DNA from: an uncultured Paracoccaceae bacterium
GTDB taxonomy: Bacteria > Pseudomonadota > Alphaproteobacteria > Rhodobacterales > Rhodobacteraceae
Reading direction: 5' to 3'
DNA length: 64,000 nt
NCBI GenBank assembly: GCA_947497985.1
Contig: CANMIX010000002.1
Location: 124,001 to 188,000 of the forward strand
Part shown: positions 28,727 through 39,007 of the stretch, one piece after another
Numbering within the stretch: position 1 is the first letter of the stretch
Layout of the letters: the number at the start of each line of letters is the position of its first letter
The notes under the pieces: generated by a model
What the model saw: the letters and a program-made list of their open reading frames with translations, nothing else
What the model was told of the DNA's origin: nothing
Databases searched by the model: none
Position numbers and translations under genes: made by a program

Positions 28727-29998
28727 ATGGCGCAGAGCGACATTCCCCATACGCAATTGACCGGCCCCCTACGGCGCCAGTCAGTCAAAAAGAACGTGGC
28801 CGCGATCCATATTTCGGGCAAGCTGACGTTGTTGCAACGTAAGCTGTCAAATGTGTTGCTGCTCAATGCCTATGACGCGCTGACCACCAAGCAGAAGCAC
28901 CAGATTGATGCGCGCACCCTGTGTATGATGGTGGGATATAACTCCAACGATATGGAGACGCTGAAACAGTCGTTGCGGTCCTTGGCGGAAACAGTGGCGG
29001 AATGGGATATGTTGGACGCCGAGGGGCGACAGGAATGGGGCGTGTCCTCGCTGTTGTCCTATGCAAAGCTGGCGGGTGGGATTTGTGAATATGCCTATTC
29101 CCCGGCGCTGGCGGAAAAGCTGCACGACCCCAAGGTCTTTGCCCTGATCAATCTGAATATCCAACGCCGCTTTACCTCTGGCCACGCGCTGGCGCTCTAT
29201 GAGAATTGCTATCGCTTTGTGCGGACCGGCTCGACCGGTTGGTGGCCGATTGATCTGTTTCGCCGCCTGATGGGGGTTGAGGGCAGCGCCTATTACGAGA
29301 GCTTCAAACATCTGAACGCCAAGGTGATCAAACCAGCGGTGGCCGAGGTCAATAAGACGTCGAACATTATCCTGACGCCTGAGTTCAAGAAGATGGGCCG
29401 GCAGGTGGCGGAGGTGAGGTTCCTGATCAAGGAGAACCCGCAGCTGGCGATGCTGGACATTGATGATGGGGCAGGGGTGCGCCAGGGGGCGATTTATCAG
29501 CGGTTGCTAGCGGTTGGTGTGTCTGACCGGCTGGCGCGACAGTGGATCGCCGAACATGGTGAGGATTACGTGTCCGAAAAGCTCGACTATCTGGGTGGGA
29601 AATCGGGCATTGAAAGCCCGGTGCGTTATTTGACGGCGGCGCTGCGTGACAATTACAAAGACGAAGCGCCCGTGAAGCCCAAGGTTGATCCCGAAGTCGT
29701 CGCCAAGGTTGAGGCCGAGCGGGCAGAGACCGCCCGGCGCGAAGCGGCGCGCGATGCGGTGAAACAACGCGAACGCGGCTTGCGGGCGGCACGGCTGGAA
29801 CGGATCCGGGATCTGGCGGCTGAGCGGTCGCCCACGCAGCGCGATGCAGACAAACGCCTGTTCCTGAGCCGCCTTGAGGATGAGCTGGAACGGGGTGAGT
29901 TCCGACGTGCAGGATGGGCGGCGGCACTGCTTGAACATGAAATGGTTGAATTCTGGGCCGAGATGATGCCAGGGGCCTTTGACGATCTGGCCGCATGA
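28727..29998 (+). CDS. Rep_3-type replication initiator protein
   Basis: A 423-residue plasmid initiator. The N-terminal half matches the Rep_3 winged-helix family: VKKNVAAIHISGKLTLLQRKLSNVLL, LCMMVGYNSNDMETLKQSL, and the second winged helix region LALYENCYRFVRTGSTGWWPIDLFRRLMGV. The C-terminal third (about 315-400) is highly charged and probably helical. The ATG at 28727 has AGGA upstream; a GTG at 28700 is possible. It is divergent from parAB across the iteron region, the usual layout of a single-initiator replicon. The precise compatibility type (RepA, RepB or other) cannot be assigned by eye. Confidence 0.88.
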   Translation: MAQSDIPHTQLTGPLRRQSVKKNVAAIHISGKLTLLQRKLSNVLLLNAYDALTTKQKHQIDARTLCMMVGYNSNDMETLKQSLRSLAETVAEWDMLDAEGRQEWGVSSLLSYAKLAGGICEYAYSPALAEKLHDPKVFALINLNIQRRFTSGHALALYENCYRFVRTGSTGWWPIDLFRRLMGVEGSAYYESFKHLNAKVIKPAVAEVNKTSNIILTPEFKKMGRQVAEVRFLIKENPQLAMLDIDDGAGVRQGAIYQRLLAVGVSDRLARQWIAEHGEDYVSEKLDYLGGKSGIESPVRYLTAALRDNYKDEAPVKPKVDPEVVAKVEAERAETARREAARDAVKQRERGLRAARLERIRDLAAERSPTQRDADKRLFLSRLEDELERGEFRRAGWAAALLEHEMVEFWAEMMPGAFDDLAA

Positions 29999-30140
29999 GC
30001 AACGCGCTTAATCTCTTTTTAGGTAGTTTTGTGTAGCGTTATCAATCGAGGGGTGTGTAGCTGTCGATGTGCAGCGCGGCCCTATTGAAGCGATCGCAAC
30101 GCAATTGCGCCATTAAAGATGAGATCTCATAGGTGTCGGC

Positions 30141-31829
30141 ATGATTTTCTCCCCCGTTCTTTCCGGTACTGGTCTGGTTGGATATCAGTATCTTGTAGAA
30201 ACCCGCGACGAGCAGATAGAGCGGTTGGCGGATTCCTCCATCGTTCAACGGGAGACCGAGAATTTTGCCGAGAAACTGAGCGAGGTTCAGTCCGTTGATG
30301 ATCTGCTGGCCGACCGAGACCTTTTGTCCGTCGTTCTGGGCGCCTTTAGCTTACAAGATGAAATCGGCAGTACCGGCTTGCTGCGCCAGGTTCTTGAGGC
30401 GGATCCGTTTGACAGCACCTCGCTGCCGAACCAGCTTTCTGACTCGCGGTATCTAGAACTGGCGACAGCTTTCAATTTTGGCGGTGAGGGCGGACCTCAA
30501 CTCAGCGGTCTTATTGCCACTGACCCGGTCGTGGAAGAACTCGCAGAGTATGCTGATGTCGACGCGTTTTTGGCGCCGGAACGGTCGCAAGATCGTCTGG
30601 TTCTGCGCGAGACGTTGGCTCATTTCGACATCGAAGAGTTTTCAAGCAACACGCTGTTTCTTAAAAAGGTTCTGGAGTCTGATCTTTCTGACCCGTCCTC
30701 CTTTGTTAACAGGCTGGGCAACGATAAGCTGGTTAGTTTTGCGGAAGCCTTTGACTACCAAGGTAAGCAGGAGGCGGCGCTTCAGGATACGAGCACGATC
30801 TATGGGTTTGCCGATGCATTCGGCGACGAAGCTGCCAACCTGCAATCGGTGGACGACCTGTTTGACCGTCCGGATATGTTGCAGGCGGCGCTGGGTCTGT
30901 TTGGTCTTGATGGCGCGGAAGAGGATCTCGACTATCTGCGTGACGTGTTCAATTCCGACCTGGATGATGAAAACTCTGTCGCAAATCTTGCGGAGGATAA
31001 CCGATTTGCGGCGCTGGCCGGAGCCTTCGAATTCCCTGATCGGGTGGAACATGCGGCGTTGATCGCCGCCACGCCTGAGGGGGAAGAACCGCCAGCGGCG
31101 TTTGACGGGCTTTTGGAGAAAATGGTTGAGGCCGCCGACGAGCCGTTGGAGGAGGCGAGCGATTTCTTCGGGAATTTTGGTTTCTTGTTGAATGCCAAAG
31201 ACTTCTTTGGCCTTGAATTCTTTCAGATTGATCCGGACAGAACAAACGACAGCCAAAATACTTACGAGCAGGACTATATGCGGCGGGTGCTCGAATCAGA
31301 TTTGAGTGACCCAAACTCGTTTGCGAATTTTGTCAGCCAACGTGATCCAAAGTTTGAAGTCTTTGCTCGTGCATTCGACATCCCGCAGCCGGTGGATGAA
31401 GAGGTGATCGAATATCCTGATGGTTTCGCACAAGAAATTCTGGATCGCTATCTAAACCAGGAGTTTCTGGAGTCTGTGGGTGACGCGGACCCCACCATGC
31501 GCTTTGCTTTAGGGTTTGAGACGGGGCTGGAGAGCATCGTTCAGACTGGTGGTACAAATGACTCCAACTGGTTCTCCATTATCGCTTCGAACCCGCTGCG
31601 AGAAGTTTTTGAAGTGGTTCTTAATTTGCCGAGCACATTTGGTGCCTTGGATATCGACCGTCAAGTGAGTGATCTTCAAGAACGCACCGAAGCGTTTTTT
31701 GGAACCTCAGTCGTATCTGAACTGCTGGAAGACGAAATTGTCGAAACAATTCGAGAACGCTATCTCTCGCTGAGCGCAGCTGAAAGCACTACCGGAACAA
31801 ATGGTGTCTTGTTGAGCCTGTTTGCCTGA
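30141..31829 (+). CDS. DUF1217 family protein with four repeats
   Basis: A 562-residue acidic protein with no signal peptide. It opens FSPVLSGTGLVGYQYLVETRDEQ, typical of DUF1217 proteins, some of which are encoded with flagellar genes in alphaproteobacteria. Four related units are visible, each ending with a D-P/D-x-S-x-x-N pattern followed by an aromatic AFD/AFE/AFN box: about residues 48-113, 130-208, 232-298 and 335-415. Most family members are thought to be shorter, so this looks expanded. No flagellar gene is nearby, and the rep gene is immediately upstream. Molecular function is unknown. Confidence 0.75.
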   Translation: MIFSPVLSGTGLVGYQYLVETRDEQIERLADSSIVQRETENFAEKLSEVQSVDDLLADRDLLSVVLGAFSLQDEIGSTGLLRQVLEADPFDSTSLPNQLSDSRYLELATAFNFGGEGGPQLSGLIATDPVVEELAEYADVDAFLAPERSQDRLVLRETLAHFDIEEFSSNTLFLKKVLESDLSDPSSFVNRLGNDKLVSFAEAFDYQGKQEAALQDTSTIYGFADAFGDEAANLQSVDDLFDRPDMLQAALGLFGLDGAEEDLDYLRDVFNSDLDDENSVANLAEDNRFAALAGAFEFPDRVEHAALIAATPEGEEPPAAFDGLLEKMVEAADEPLEEASDFFGNFGFLLNAKDFFGLEFFQIDPDRTNDSQNTYEQDYMRRVLESDLSDPNSFANFVSQRDPKFEVFARAFDIPQPVDEEVIEYPDGFAQEILDRYLNQEFLESVGDADPTMRFALGFETGLESIVQTGGTNDSNWFSIIASNPLREVFEVVLNLPSTFGALDIDRQVSDLQERTEAFFGTSVVSELLEDEIVETIRERYLSLSAAESTTGTNGVLLSLFA

Positions 31830-32168
31830 CACCTCGACGAGGTTTGGGGAGCGATACCCGTGCCGTATGGCGCGGGTGTTGACGGTTTAGGCAGCCGTTT
31901 GATGATCGCGATATCAGGTTTTGCCAGTGCCCGTTTCCAACTGACAGTTCTGGAACGCAGGTCGCCTGTTGTATCACCTGCACTTGCCTTATGAAATCCT
32001 CTGGATTTCACAGCCACCGGCACGAAGTTTCGTGGTTTCCGCGCGCGAACAGATGTCTTGGGGAATTGAGTAATTGACAGCCGGTTCGCATTTCTGGTGG
32101 TTTACCGAAGCGCGCCCTTCGCCTATGCAATGGTAGCGTTAACAGTTGCGGTTTTGGGGAGTGGCGCC
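31830..32168. other. Intergenic segment with several short hairpins
   Basis: No gene is seen. Short inverted repeats occur at 31992-32010 (TGAAATCC-TCT-GGATTTCA) and 32021-32034 (CACGAA-GT-TTCGTG), with an imperfect GC-rich one near 31856-31879. None is followed by a T tract on the plus strand. A frame starting at 32097 is only an upstream extension of the glucokinase gene. Confidence 0.5.
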
Positions 32169-33131
32169 ATGTGGAATTTGATTGCCGATGTTGGTGGCAC
32201 CAATATGCGTTTGGCGTCTGTTGCGGGTGACGGGCGAATGCTGCGCAACCAGACACTGCCCAGCAAGGGTGAGATCGGGTTGGAGGAAGCCTGCGGTGCT
32301 TTTGCTGCGGCTGAAGGCACGGCGCCGCGTCACGTGGTGATTGCGGCAGCGGGTATTGTTGCCAATGGGCGTGTGACCCTGACCAATGCCAATCAAAGCG
32401 CCAGTGAACCGGGATTGGTTACGGCTTGTGGCGCGCAATCGGCCAAGATCCTAAACGATTTTGAAGCCGCTGCTTGGTCGTTGGAGACAGTGACAGAGGA
32501 CGAGGTGAAAATCTTGCAGGGGCAGGGGGGATTTACCCCCGGCGCGCGGCTGATCATTGGACCGGGCACCGGTCTGGGGGTCGGGGCGTTGGTGATGGAC
32601 GAGGTCACAACCTTGGCCGTGCCGGGCGAGGGCGGACATGTTGGCATTGGTCCGCGCCGGGCCGACTTGGTGCCTGTCTTTGAGGCGCTGATCGCGCTGT
32701 GGCCCGAAGTGGCAATGTCTGATCTGACGGTCGAGGCCGAAGCGGTTCTGTCTGGCACGGGGTTGCCGTATTTCTATCGCGCGGTCGCGCAGGCGATGGG
32801 GCAAGAGGTGCAAGCCTTGGAAGGGCCACAGATTTTTGCCGCCGCTTCGGACCTGTCTGATCCGGTGGCTGTCCGGACGGTGGCTTTGTTTGGTGAGTAT
32901 CTGGGCGCGGTTGCCGGAGATCTGGCGGTGACGGTCAAAGCCTTGGGCGGTGTCTTTGTCACCGGCGGAGTGGTGCATAAAAACCCGCATATTCTGGATC
33001 AGGCATTCTTGGCGGCGTTCAACGCGGGTGGTCGGTATCAAGGCTGGCGCCAGAATGTTCCGGTCTATCTGTACGAGAATGAGAATTTCGGTCTGATCGG
33101 TGCGCGCAATTGCGCGCAGCACCTCGACTAG
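32169..33131 (+). CDS. glk: Glucokinase
   Basis: A 320-residue ATP-dependent glucokinase of the bacterial Glk family. MWNLIADVGGTNMRLASV is the phosphate-1 loop, GPGTGLGVGALV the family's Gly-rich motif, VPGEGGHVGIG follows, and GGVFVTGGVVHKN is near the C-terminus. The ATG at 32169 with GGAG upstream replaces an in-frame extension from 32097. It supplies glucose 6-phosphate, connecting to pgm on the same replicon. Its stop overlaps that of the convergent LysR gene (CTAG). Confidence 0.92.
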   Translation: MWNLIADVGGTNMRLASVAGDGRMLRNQTLPSKGEIGLEEACGAFAAAEGTAPRHVVIAAAGIVANGRVTLTNANQSASEPGLVTACGAQSAKILNDFEAAAWSLETVTEDEVKILQGQGGFTPGARLIIGPGTGLGVGALVMDEVTTLAVPGEGGHVGIGPRRADLVPVFEALIALWPEVAMSDLTVEAEAVLSGTGLPYFYRAVAQAMGQEVQALEGPQIFAAASDLSDPVAVRTVALFGEYLGAVAGDLAVTVKALGGVFVTGGVVHKNPHILDQAFLAAFNAGGRYQGWRQNVPVYLYENENFGLIGARNCAQHLD

Positions 33132-34036
33132 GCTATTTGCGCGGCTTTTGCGGCCTCACCACTGGCATGGGTGTTGGCGGTTTCCAGAAACCGTTGAATG
33201 GGGGCAGTTTCGCGCAGGGCTTGTTGGCAGACCAGGAATTGTTTGGCCATCAGCAGTGGGTCGTTGATTGGCACAAATTGCACGTCGGCTTCGCCTTCAC
33301 ATTCGCGCTCCAGTGAAATTGCCAGACCGACTTTTTGCTGAACCAAAGACAACGCCGAGCACCAGGCGCCAAATCGCAGCCCGCGTGTCGGTGGCAGGCC
33401 ACGTCGGCGGGCCGTGGCGTCAAAGATCTTTTGGGTGCCAGATCCGGGCATGCGCAGGATTAACGGCAGATTGGCCACGTCATGCCAGTTGAAGGACGGT
33501 TTTTGCGCCAACGGATCCGAAATGGGCACCGCCAGGCCGATCCGGGTTTCACAGATTTCTACGCCGGTCAGATCGACGGGCAGTTCCTGAGCGGTGACAA
33601 AAGCCACGTCCAATTGGCCGTTGCGCAGATCCTGCAGCAGGTCCTGGGCGGAGTCTCCGCAGGCGTTGACTTGAAGATCCGGGTAGGCGCGGACAAAATC
33701 GGCGATAATCGGAATGGCGATCTGATGCACAGAATAACCGATCTCAAACCGGCCGGTCACAAGATCACGCCCTGAAGTGAGATGGCGAGTGATTGTATCG
33801 CTCAACGCAAGTACGGATTTGATATGGCCGCCGATTTGGGTGAATTGTTCGGTGGGGGTAATAGTGTTGCCGCTGCGGTCCAAAAGGCGGCAGTTGAATT
33901 GCCGCTCTAGCGTATAAATCAGATTGGAAACAGTGGGTTGTGAGACGCCGAGTTCACGAGCGGCGAGGGTGAAACTGCCATTGCGCGCCACCGCTTCAAG
34001 GGCTTGAAGCTGTTTGAGACTGACTTTGGCTGACAT
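33128..34036 (-). CDS. LysR-family transcriptional regulator
   Basis: A 302-residue regulator. The N-terminal helix-turn-helix (about 5-60) reads VSLKQLQALEAVARNGSFTL then AARELGVSQPTVSNLIYTLE; the rest is a LysR substrate-binding domain. Similarity to CbbR-like members is possible but not assignable. The ATG at 34036 is used rather than an upstream extension. Neighbours are glk (convergent) and gcvP (downstream end facing the LysR promoter region), so the target is unknown. Confidence 0.9.
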   Translation of the reverse strand: MSAKVSLKQLQALEAVARNGSFTLAARELGVSQPTVSNLIYTLERQFNCRLLDRSGNTITPTEQFTQIGGHIKSVLALSDTITRHLTSGRDLVTGRFEIGYSVHQIAIPIIADFVRAYPDLQVNACGDSAQDLLQDLRNGQLDVAFVTAQELPVDLTGVEICETRIGLAVPISDPLAQKPSFNWHDVANLPLILRMPGSGTQKIFDATARRRGLPPTRGLRFGAWCSALSLVQQKVGLAISLERECEGEADVQFVPINDPLLMAKQFLVCQQALRETAPIQRFLETANTHASGEAAKAAQIA

Positions 34037-34207
34037 AAAACAAGACCGGGTTAAAGAACTGGGAGTAGTCAATTCCTTGAATTTTACCGGACAAATGCTG
34101 CAACCGCGAAGCACTTTGTGCTGTGTGGATACGTTTTTTCACGTAAATGACATACTCAGGGCGATATGCAGCCCTGAGTTGATTTTTGTATCGGTTATAA
34201 CCGAAAT

Positions 34208-37054
34208 TTAGGCGCCTTCTTCGTCATAGGCATCCATGGCCGGGCAGGTGCAGACCAGATTTCGGTCGCCATATGCGTTGTCGACTCGGTTTACCGGCGG
34301 CCAGTATTTGTCGACGCCCAAGGAGCCGGGTGGGAAACAGGCCTGTTCGCGGCTGTAGGGTCGATCCCAGTCACCCACCAGATCGCGCACCGTGTGTGGG
34401 GCGTTTTTCAGCGGGTTGTTTTCGGCGTCAACGTTACCGTCAATCACCGCCTGTGCTTCGCCCCGGATTGACAGCATCGCGTCGCAGAAGCGATCCAGCT
34501 CGGCCTTAGGCTCGGACTCGGTGGGCTCCACCATCAGCGTTCCGGCCACGGGCCAGGACATGGTGGGGGCATGGAAGCCTGAATCAACCAGACGTTTGGC
34601 CACATCATCGACCGAGATATTGCCAGCCTCGTTCAATGGCCGCGTATCAAGGATACATTCATGCGCCACCCGGCCCGAGGTCGAGGTATAAAGGATCGGG
34701 TAGGCGTCTTTCAGACGTGCGGCGATATAGTTGGCGTTGAGGATCGCAACCTTGGTCGCCTGGGTCAGACCTTCGCCGCCCATCAGCAGCACATAGGCCC
34801 AAGACACCGGCAAGATCGACGGAGAGCCAAAGGGCGCGGCCGAAACCGGCCCCACCGCATCATCATGTTCTGGGTGGCCGGGCAGATAGGGGGTCAGGTG
34901 GGATTTCACACCGATGGGTCCCATGCCGGGACCACCGCCGCCGTGCGGAATGCAGAAGGTTTTGTGCAGGTTCAGGTGGCTGACGTCGCCGCCAATGTCA
35001 CCGGGGCGCGACAGGCCGACCATGGCGTTCATATTGGCCCCGTCGATATAGACCTGTCCGCCAAATTCATGGGTGATGTCGCAGACTTCTTGCACGGTTT
35101 CCTCAAACACACCATGGGTCGAGGGGTAGGTGATCATGCAAGCCGCCAGCGTGTCGGCGTATTTCTCGGCCTTGGCGCGGAAATCGGCGGTGTCGATATT
35201 GCCGTCGGCGTCCGCTTTCACAGGCACAACCTTGTAGCCGACCATCTGCGCGGTGGCGGGGTTGGTGCCATGGGCCGAGGTTGGGATCAGGCAGACGGTG
35301 CGGTCTGCGTCGCCGCGCGCCTCGTGATAATTGCGGATGGTCATCAGGCCCGCGTATTCACCCTGCGCACCTGAGTTCGGCTGCATAGAGATCGCGTCAT
35401 AGCCGGTGATCTGGCAGAGCTTGTCGCTCAGATCTTCGATCATCTCATAATACCCTTCGGCCTGATCCTTGGGCACAAAGGGGTGGAGATCAGCGAATTC
35501 GGCCCAGGTGACCGGGATCATCTCAATCGTGGCGTTCAGCTTCATGGTGCAGCTGCCCAGCGGGATCATCGCGCGGTCCAGCGCCAAATCACGGTCGGCG
35601 AGACGGCGCATATACCGCGTCATCTCCGCCTCGGCGCGATTGCGGTGGAAGGTCGGGTGGGTCAGATATTCCGACGTGCGCAATGACGCATCCGGCAGAC
35701 GATAGGATTGATCGCGGGTTGCCTGACGAGTGATGCCAAAGGCGCGCCAGACGGCCTCGATCGTGTCAAAGCGGGTCATCTCATCCACTGAGATGCCGAC
35801 CTTGGTCTCGCCGACTTTGCGCAGGTTGATGCCCTGGGCGACGGCGGCGTCCATGACGGTGCGTTGCAACGCGCCAACCTCAACCGTGATGGTGTCAAAG
35901 AAGACGGCGGGTTCAACGGTAAAGCCGTTTTCTTCCAGCCCGTTGGCCAGACGCGCGGCGCGGCGGTGGACGGTTTGGGCAATCGCCTTGATCCCGTCGG
36001 GGCCGTGATAGACCGCATACATTGAGGCCATGACCGCCAACAAAGCCTGCGCGGTACAGACGTTGGAGTTCGCCTTTTCGCGGCGGATGTGCTGTTCGCG
36101 GGTTTGCAGCGCCAAACGGTAAGCTTGGTTGCCCTGCGCGTCGACCGAAACACCAATGATCCGGCCCGGCATGGCGCGTTTGAACGCATCGCGGGTGGCC
36201 ATATAGGCCGCGTGTGGTCCGCCATATCCCATGGGCACGCCGAACCGTTGCGTGGAACCCACGGCAATATCGGCACCCATTTCACCGGGGGATTTCAACA
36301 GGGCCAGCGCCAGCGGGTCGGCAATAACGATCCCCAGCGCCTTGTTGTCGTGCAGCGCGTCCATCTGGGCAGTGAAGTCGCGCACATGTCCATATGTGCC
36401 CGGATACTGGAAGATCGCGCCAAAGACGGTAGATGCATCCATCGTATCCGGACAGCCCACGACCACATTGATCCCCAACGGTTGGGCGCGGGTTTGGATG
36501 ACCGCAATGTTTTGCGGGTGGCAGTTCTCATCAACAAAGAAGGCGTTTGCCTTGGATTTGGCCGAGCGTTTCGCCATGGTCATGGCTTCGGCGGCGGCAG
36601 TAGATTCATCCAAGAGCGAGGCATTGGCGATATCGAGGCCAGTGAGATCCGACACCATGGTCTGGTAGTTCAGGAGCGCTTCCAACCGGCCTTGGGAGAT
36701 TTCCGGCTGATACGGCGTATAGGCGGTGTACCAGGCCGGGTTTTCCAGAATGTTGCGCAGGATCGGCGCGGGCGTTGCGGTGCCATAATAGCCCTGACCA
36801 ATCAGCGAGCGCATGACGGTGTTCTTATCGGCCACCTGACGCATATGATGCAGCGCGTCGCGTTCCGACAGGGCGCGGCCCCAATCCAGCGGTTGTTTCT
36901 GGCGGATGCTTTCGGGCACCGTGGCCTCGATCAGATCATCGAGCGTTTTGAAGCCGATCACCTGCAACATGTCGGCCATTTCCTGTGGCGACGGGCCGAT
37001 GTGGCGGCGGTTGGCAAAATCATAGGCTTGGTAATCGGTGAGTTTGAACGCCAT
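34208..37054 (-). CDS. gcvP: Glycine dehydrogenase (aminomethyl-transferring), P protein
   Basis: A 948-residue PLP enzyme decarboxylating glycine and passing the aminomethyl group to lipoyl-GcvH. It is the full-length single-chain form. The PLP lysine is K698 in [28 protein letters not shown] and [10 protein letters not shown] near the N-terminus are typical. It is last in the gcvT-gcvH-gcvP operon, 121 bp after gcvH; that gap holds no gene. Confidence 0.96.
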   Translation of the reverse strand: MAFKLTDYQAYDFANRRHIGPSPQEMADMLQVIGFKTLDDLIEATVPESIRQKQPLDWGRALSERDALHHMRQVADKNTVMRSLIGQGYYGTATPAPILRNILENPAWYTAYTPYQPEISQGRLEALLNYQTMVSDLTGLDIANASLLDESTAAAEAMTMAKRSAKSKANAFFVDENCHPQNIAVIQTRAQPLGINVVVGCPDTMDASTVFGAIFQYPGTYGHVRDFTAQMDALHDNKALGIVIADPLALALLKSPGEMGADIAVGSTQRFGVPMGYGGPHAAYMATRDAFKRAMPGRIIGVSVDAQGNQAYRLALQTREQHIRREKANSNVCTAQALLAVMASMYAVYHGPDGIKAIAQTVHRRAARLANGLEENGFTVEPAVFFDTITVEVGALQRTVMDAAVAQGINLRKVGETKVGISVDEMTRFDTIEAVWRAFGITRQATRDQSYRLPDASLRTSEYLTHPTFHRNRAEAEMTRYMRRLADRDLALDRAMIPLGSCTMKLNATIEMIPVTWAEFADLHPFVPKDQAEGYYEMIEDLSDKLCQITGYDAISMQPNSGAQGEYAGLMTIRNYHEARGDADRTVCLIPTSAHGTNPATAQMVGYKVVPVKADADGNIDTADFRAKAEKYADTLAACMITYPSTHGVFEETVQEVCDITHEFGGQVYIDGANMNAMVGLSRPGDIGGDVSHLNLHKTFCIPHGGGGPGMGPIGVKSHLTPYLPGHPEHDDAVGPVSAAPFGSPSILPVSWAYVLLMGGEGLTQATKVAILNANYIAARLKDAYPILYTSTSGRVAHECILDTRPLNEAGNISVDDVAKRLVDSGFHAPTMSWPVAGTLMVEPTESEPKAELDRFCDAMLSIRGEAQAVIDGNVDAENNPLKNAPHTVRDLVGDWDRPYSREQACFPPGSLGVDKYWPPVNRVDNAYGDRNLVCTCPAMDAYDEEGA

Positions 37055-37175
37055 CTGGGTGCTCCGATGATGAAGGGCAGCGCGGGCCGAAGGTGCGGGA
37101 GCCTCCGGCGGAAGTATTTGGGAAAAGATGAAAGGGGCGGCGGGCGCCCGTTTCCAAATATGTGTGGGGGCCGGA

Positions 37176-37541
37176 TCAGCCGATGAATTCTTTGTAGCCG
37201 TCCAGATCCATCAGCTCTTCCAGCTGGGAAGGGTCGGACAGTTTGATCTTGTAGATCCAGGCGTCCGCTTCGGGTTGGTCGTTCAGTGCGGCGGGGTTTT
37301 CGGCCAGCATTTCATTTGCTTCGACCACTTCACCGTCGACGGGGGCGTAGACCTCGGACGCGGCTTTGACGCTTTCGATCACGCCCAGGTCGTCGCCTTG
37401 GGCAAACCCGTCGCCTTCGTCTTTGAGTTCGATAAACACGATGTCGCCCAGCTGGTCAGCCGCATGTTGGGTGATGCCGATTGTCGCCACGTCGCCATCG
37501 ACGGTGAGCCATTCGTGTTCTTCTGAGTAGTATGTGGTCAT
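37176..37541 (-). CDS. gcvH: Glycine cleavage system H protein
   Basis: A 121-residue lipoyl carrier. The lipoyl-lysine is K59 in [19 protein letters not shown]. The start [11 protein letters not shown] is characteristic. The ATG at 37541 lies 46 bp after gcvT; upstream in-frame codons overlap gcvT and are not used. It shuttles the aminomethyl group between GcvP and GcvT. Confidence 0.96.
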   Translation of the reverse strand: MTTYYSEEHEWLTVDGDVATIGITQHAADQLGDIVFIELKDEGDGFAQGDDLGVIESVKAASEVYAPVDGEVVEANEMLAENPAALNDQPEADAWIYKIKLSDPSQLEELMDLDGYKEFIG

Positions 37542-37587
37542 TGAGGCGCTCCTTGCAGAGTAATTTGGGGGTCGCGAAATGCGTGTG

Positions 37588-38685
37588 TTAGCGTTTGTAG
37601 TTTTGCGCAACAAAGGGCAGTGCGACAACCGTTGCGGGCTGGGGTTTGCCGCGGATGATCAATGTGACCGCGGTGCCGGGGGTTGCGTGTTCTGTGGTGA
37701 CATATCCCATGGCAACCGGGCCGCCGATTGTGGGACCAAAGCCGCCGGATGTGATCTGCCCCAGCGGTGTGCCGGTTTCGGATTGGATTTCCACGCCCTG
37801 ACGGGCCGGGGCGCGACCTGCGGGCTGGATGCCGACCAATTTGCGCGCCGCGCCATTGGCAATTTCGTTCAGGATGTGGTCGGCGCCGGGGAAACCGCCT
37901 GATGTGCGGCGGCTTTTCTGGATCGACCAGATGAGGCCGGCCTCAATCGGCGAGGTTTCCGGCGTGATGTCATTGCCATAAAGGCACAGCCCGGCTTCCA
38001 ACCGCAGGGAGTCGCGCGCGCCGAGGCCTGCGGGGGCGCAGTCGTCATGGGCCAAGAGGGCGCGGGTGATGTCGGCGGCTTTGCCTTCGGGGATCGAAAT
38101 CTCATACCCGTCTTCGCCGGTGTATCCCAGACGTGAGATGCGCACCGGAGTGTCCAGCAGGGTGGCGGTGGTGGTTTCCATGAATTTCAGGGTCGCAGCC
38201 TCTGGGCAGAGCGGGGCAAGGATGCTTTCGGCCTTGGGACCTTGTAATGCGATTAGCGCGTGATCGGTGATCTCCACCAGATCCACACCGGGCAGGGCCG
38301 CCATCAGCGGGATGTCCTGATCGCGCATTGAGGCATTGACCACCACAAACAGGTGATCGCCCGCGTTTGAGACGATCAAATCGTCCAGAATGCCGCCCGC
38401 GTCATTGGTGAACATTGTATAGCGCGCTTTGCCCACGGGCAGGGTGGTCAGCGCGGCTGGTACCAGTGTCTCCAGCGCCGCTGCCGCAGCTTCGCCGTGC
38501 AATGTGACCTGCCCCATGTGTGAGACGTCGAACAGCGCTGCCTTGTCCCGGCATTGGGCGTGTTCGGCCATGATGCCGGCCGGATATTGCACGGGCATCA
38601 TCCAACCCGCGAAACCGACCATCTTGGCCCCCAGTTCGATGTGGAGATCATAAAGCGGTGTCTTGCGTGCAGCGTCGGTCATCAT
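37588..38685 (-). CDS. gcvT: Aminomethyltransferase, glycine cleavage T protein
   Basis: A 365-residue folate-dependent enzyme that releases ammonia and forms methylene-tetrahydrofolate. KTPLYDLHIELGAKMVGFAG, FDVSHMGQ, RLGYTGEDGYEI and the C-terminal GFGPTIGGPVAMGYV identify it. AAGG lies six bases upstream of the ATG. It is first in the operon, 45-50 bp behind the promoter/operator described at 38733-38765. Confidence 0.96.
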   Translation of the reverse strand: MMTDAARKTPLYDLHIELGAKMVGFAGWMMPVQYPAGIMAEHAQCRDKAALFDVSHMGQVTLHGEAAAAALETLVPAALTTLPVGKARYTMFTNDAGGILDDLIVSNAGDHLFVVVNASMRDQDIPLMAALPGVDLVEITDHALIALQGPKAESILAPLCPEAATLKFMETTTATLLDTPVRISRLGYTGEDGYEISIPEGKAADITRALLAHDDCAPAGLGARDSLRLEAGLCLYGNDITPETSPIEAGLIWSIQKSRRTSGGFPGADHILNEIANGAARKLVGIQPAGRAPARQGVEIQSETGTPLGQITSGGFGPTIGGPVAMGYVTTEHATPGTAVTLIIRGKPQPATVVALPFVAQNYKR

Positions 38686-38732
38686 GAGGCCTTTGCAATT
38701 GGAATGGGTGGCAGTGCCCGAAGGCGTGATAA

Positions 38733-38765
38733 GTTTCCTATAGGAAACAAATTCCCCATTGGCAA
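38733..38765 (-). promoter_or_regulatory. gcvTHP promoter with overlapping palindromic operator
   Basis: On the minus strand, TTGCCA (38765-38760), a 17-base spacer, then TATAGG (38742-38737). The -10 box lies inside a perfect 16-bp palindrome, GTTTCCTATAGGAAAC (38733-38748). This arrangement suggests repression by a dimeric regulator. A glycine riboswitch was looked for and not recognised. The 322-base gap to the asparaginase gene holds no other clear feature. Confidence 0.65.
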
Positions 38766-39007
38766 CAGGCTATCGAAAATACCAGAGCCGGAAAATCCCA
38801 AAAGTGACGCTAACCGATTTTAATGTGCCGGTTTTTGCCAGTTACCGCAGGTTTGACCCTTTTGAAAGGGGTGTATTCTCGCAATGTGAAGAAGCGATAA
38901 GAATAGGTGATCGCGGGTGGGTGATTCCCGGCCGGGCTTGACCTGTGATTGGTGGGCAGGCATGGCCCCGTGCTGACGGAACACTCAAAACATGGGGAGA
39001 GGACAGC

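Noticed and set aside
31856-32034. Hairpins after the DUF1217 gene as terminators or small RNA
   Set aside because: Stems are short and none has a following T tract; kept only as a description of the gap.
37055-37175. Possible small gene between gcvH and gcvP
   Set aside because: Frames are short and unlike known proteins; it looks like a GC-rich spacer.
38686-38945. Glycine riboswitch upstream of gcvT
   Set aside because: The minus strand was read for the tandem aptamer core and nothing similar was recognised.
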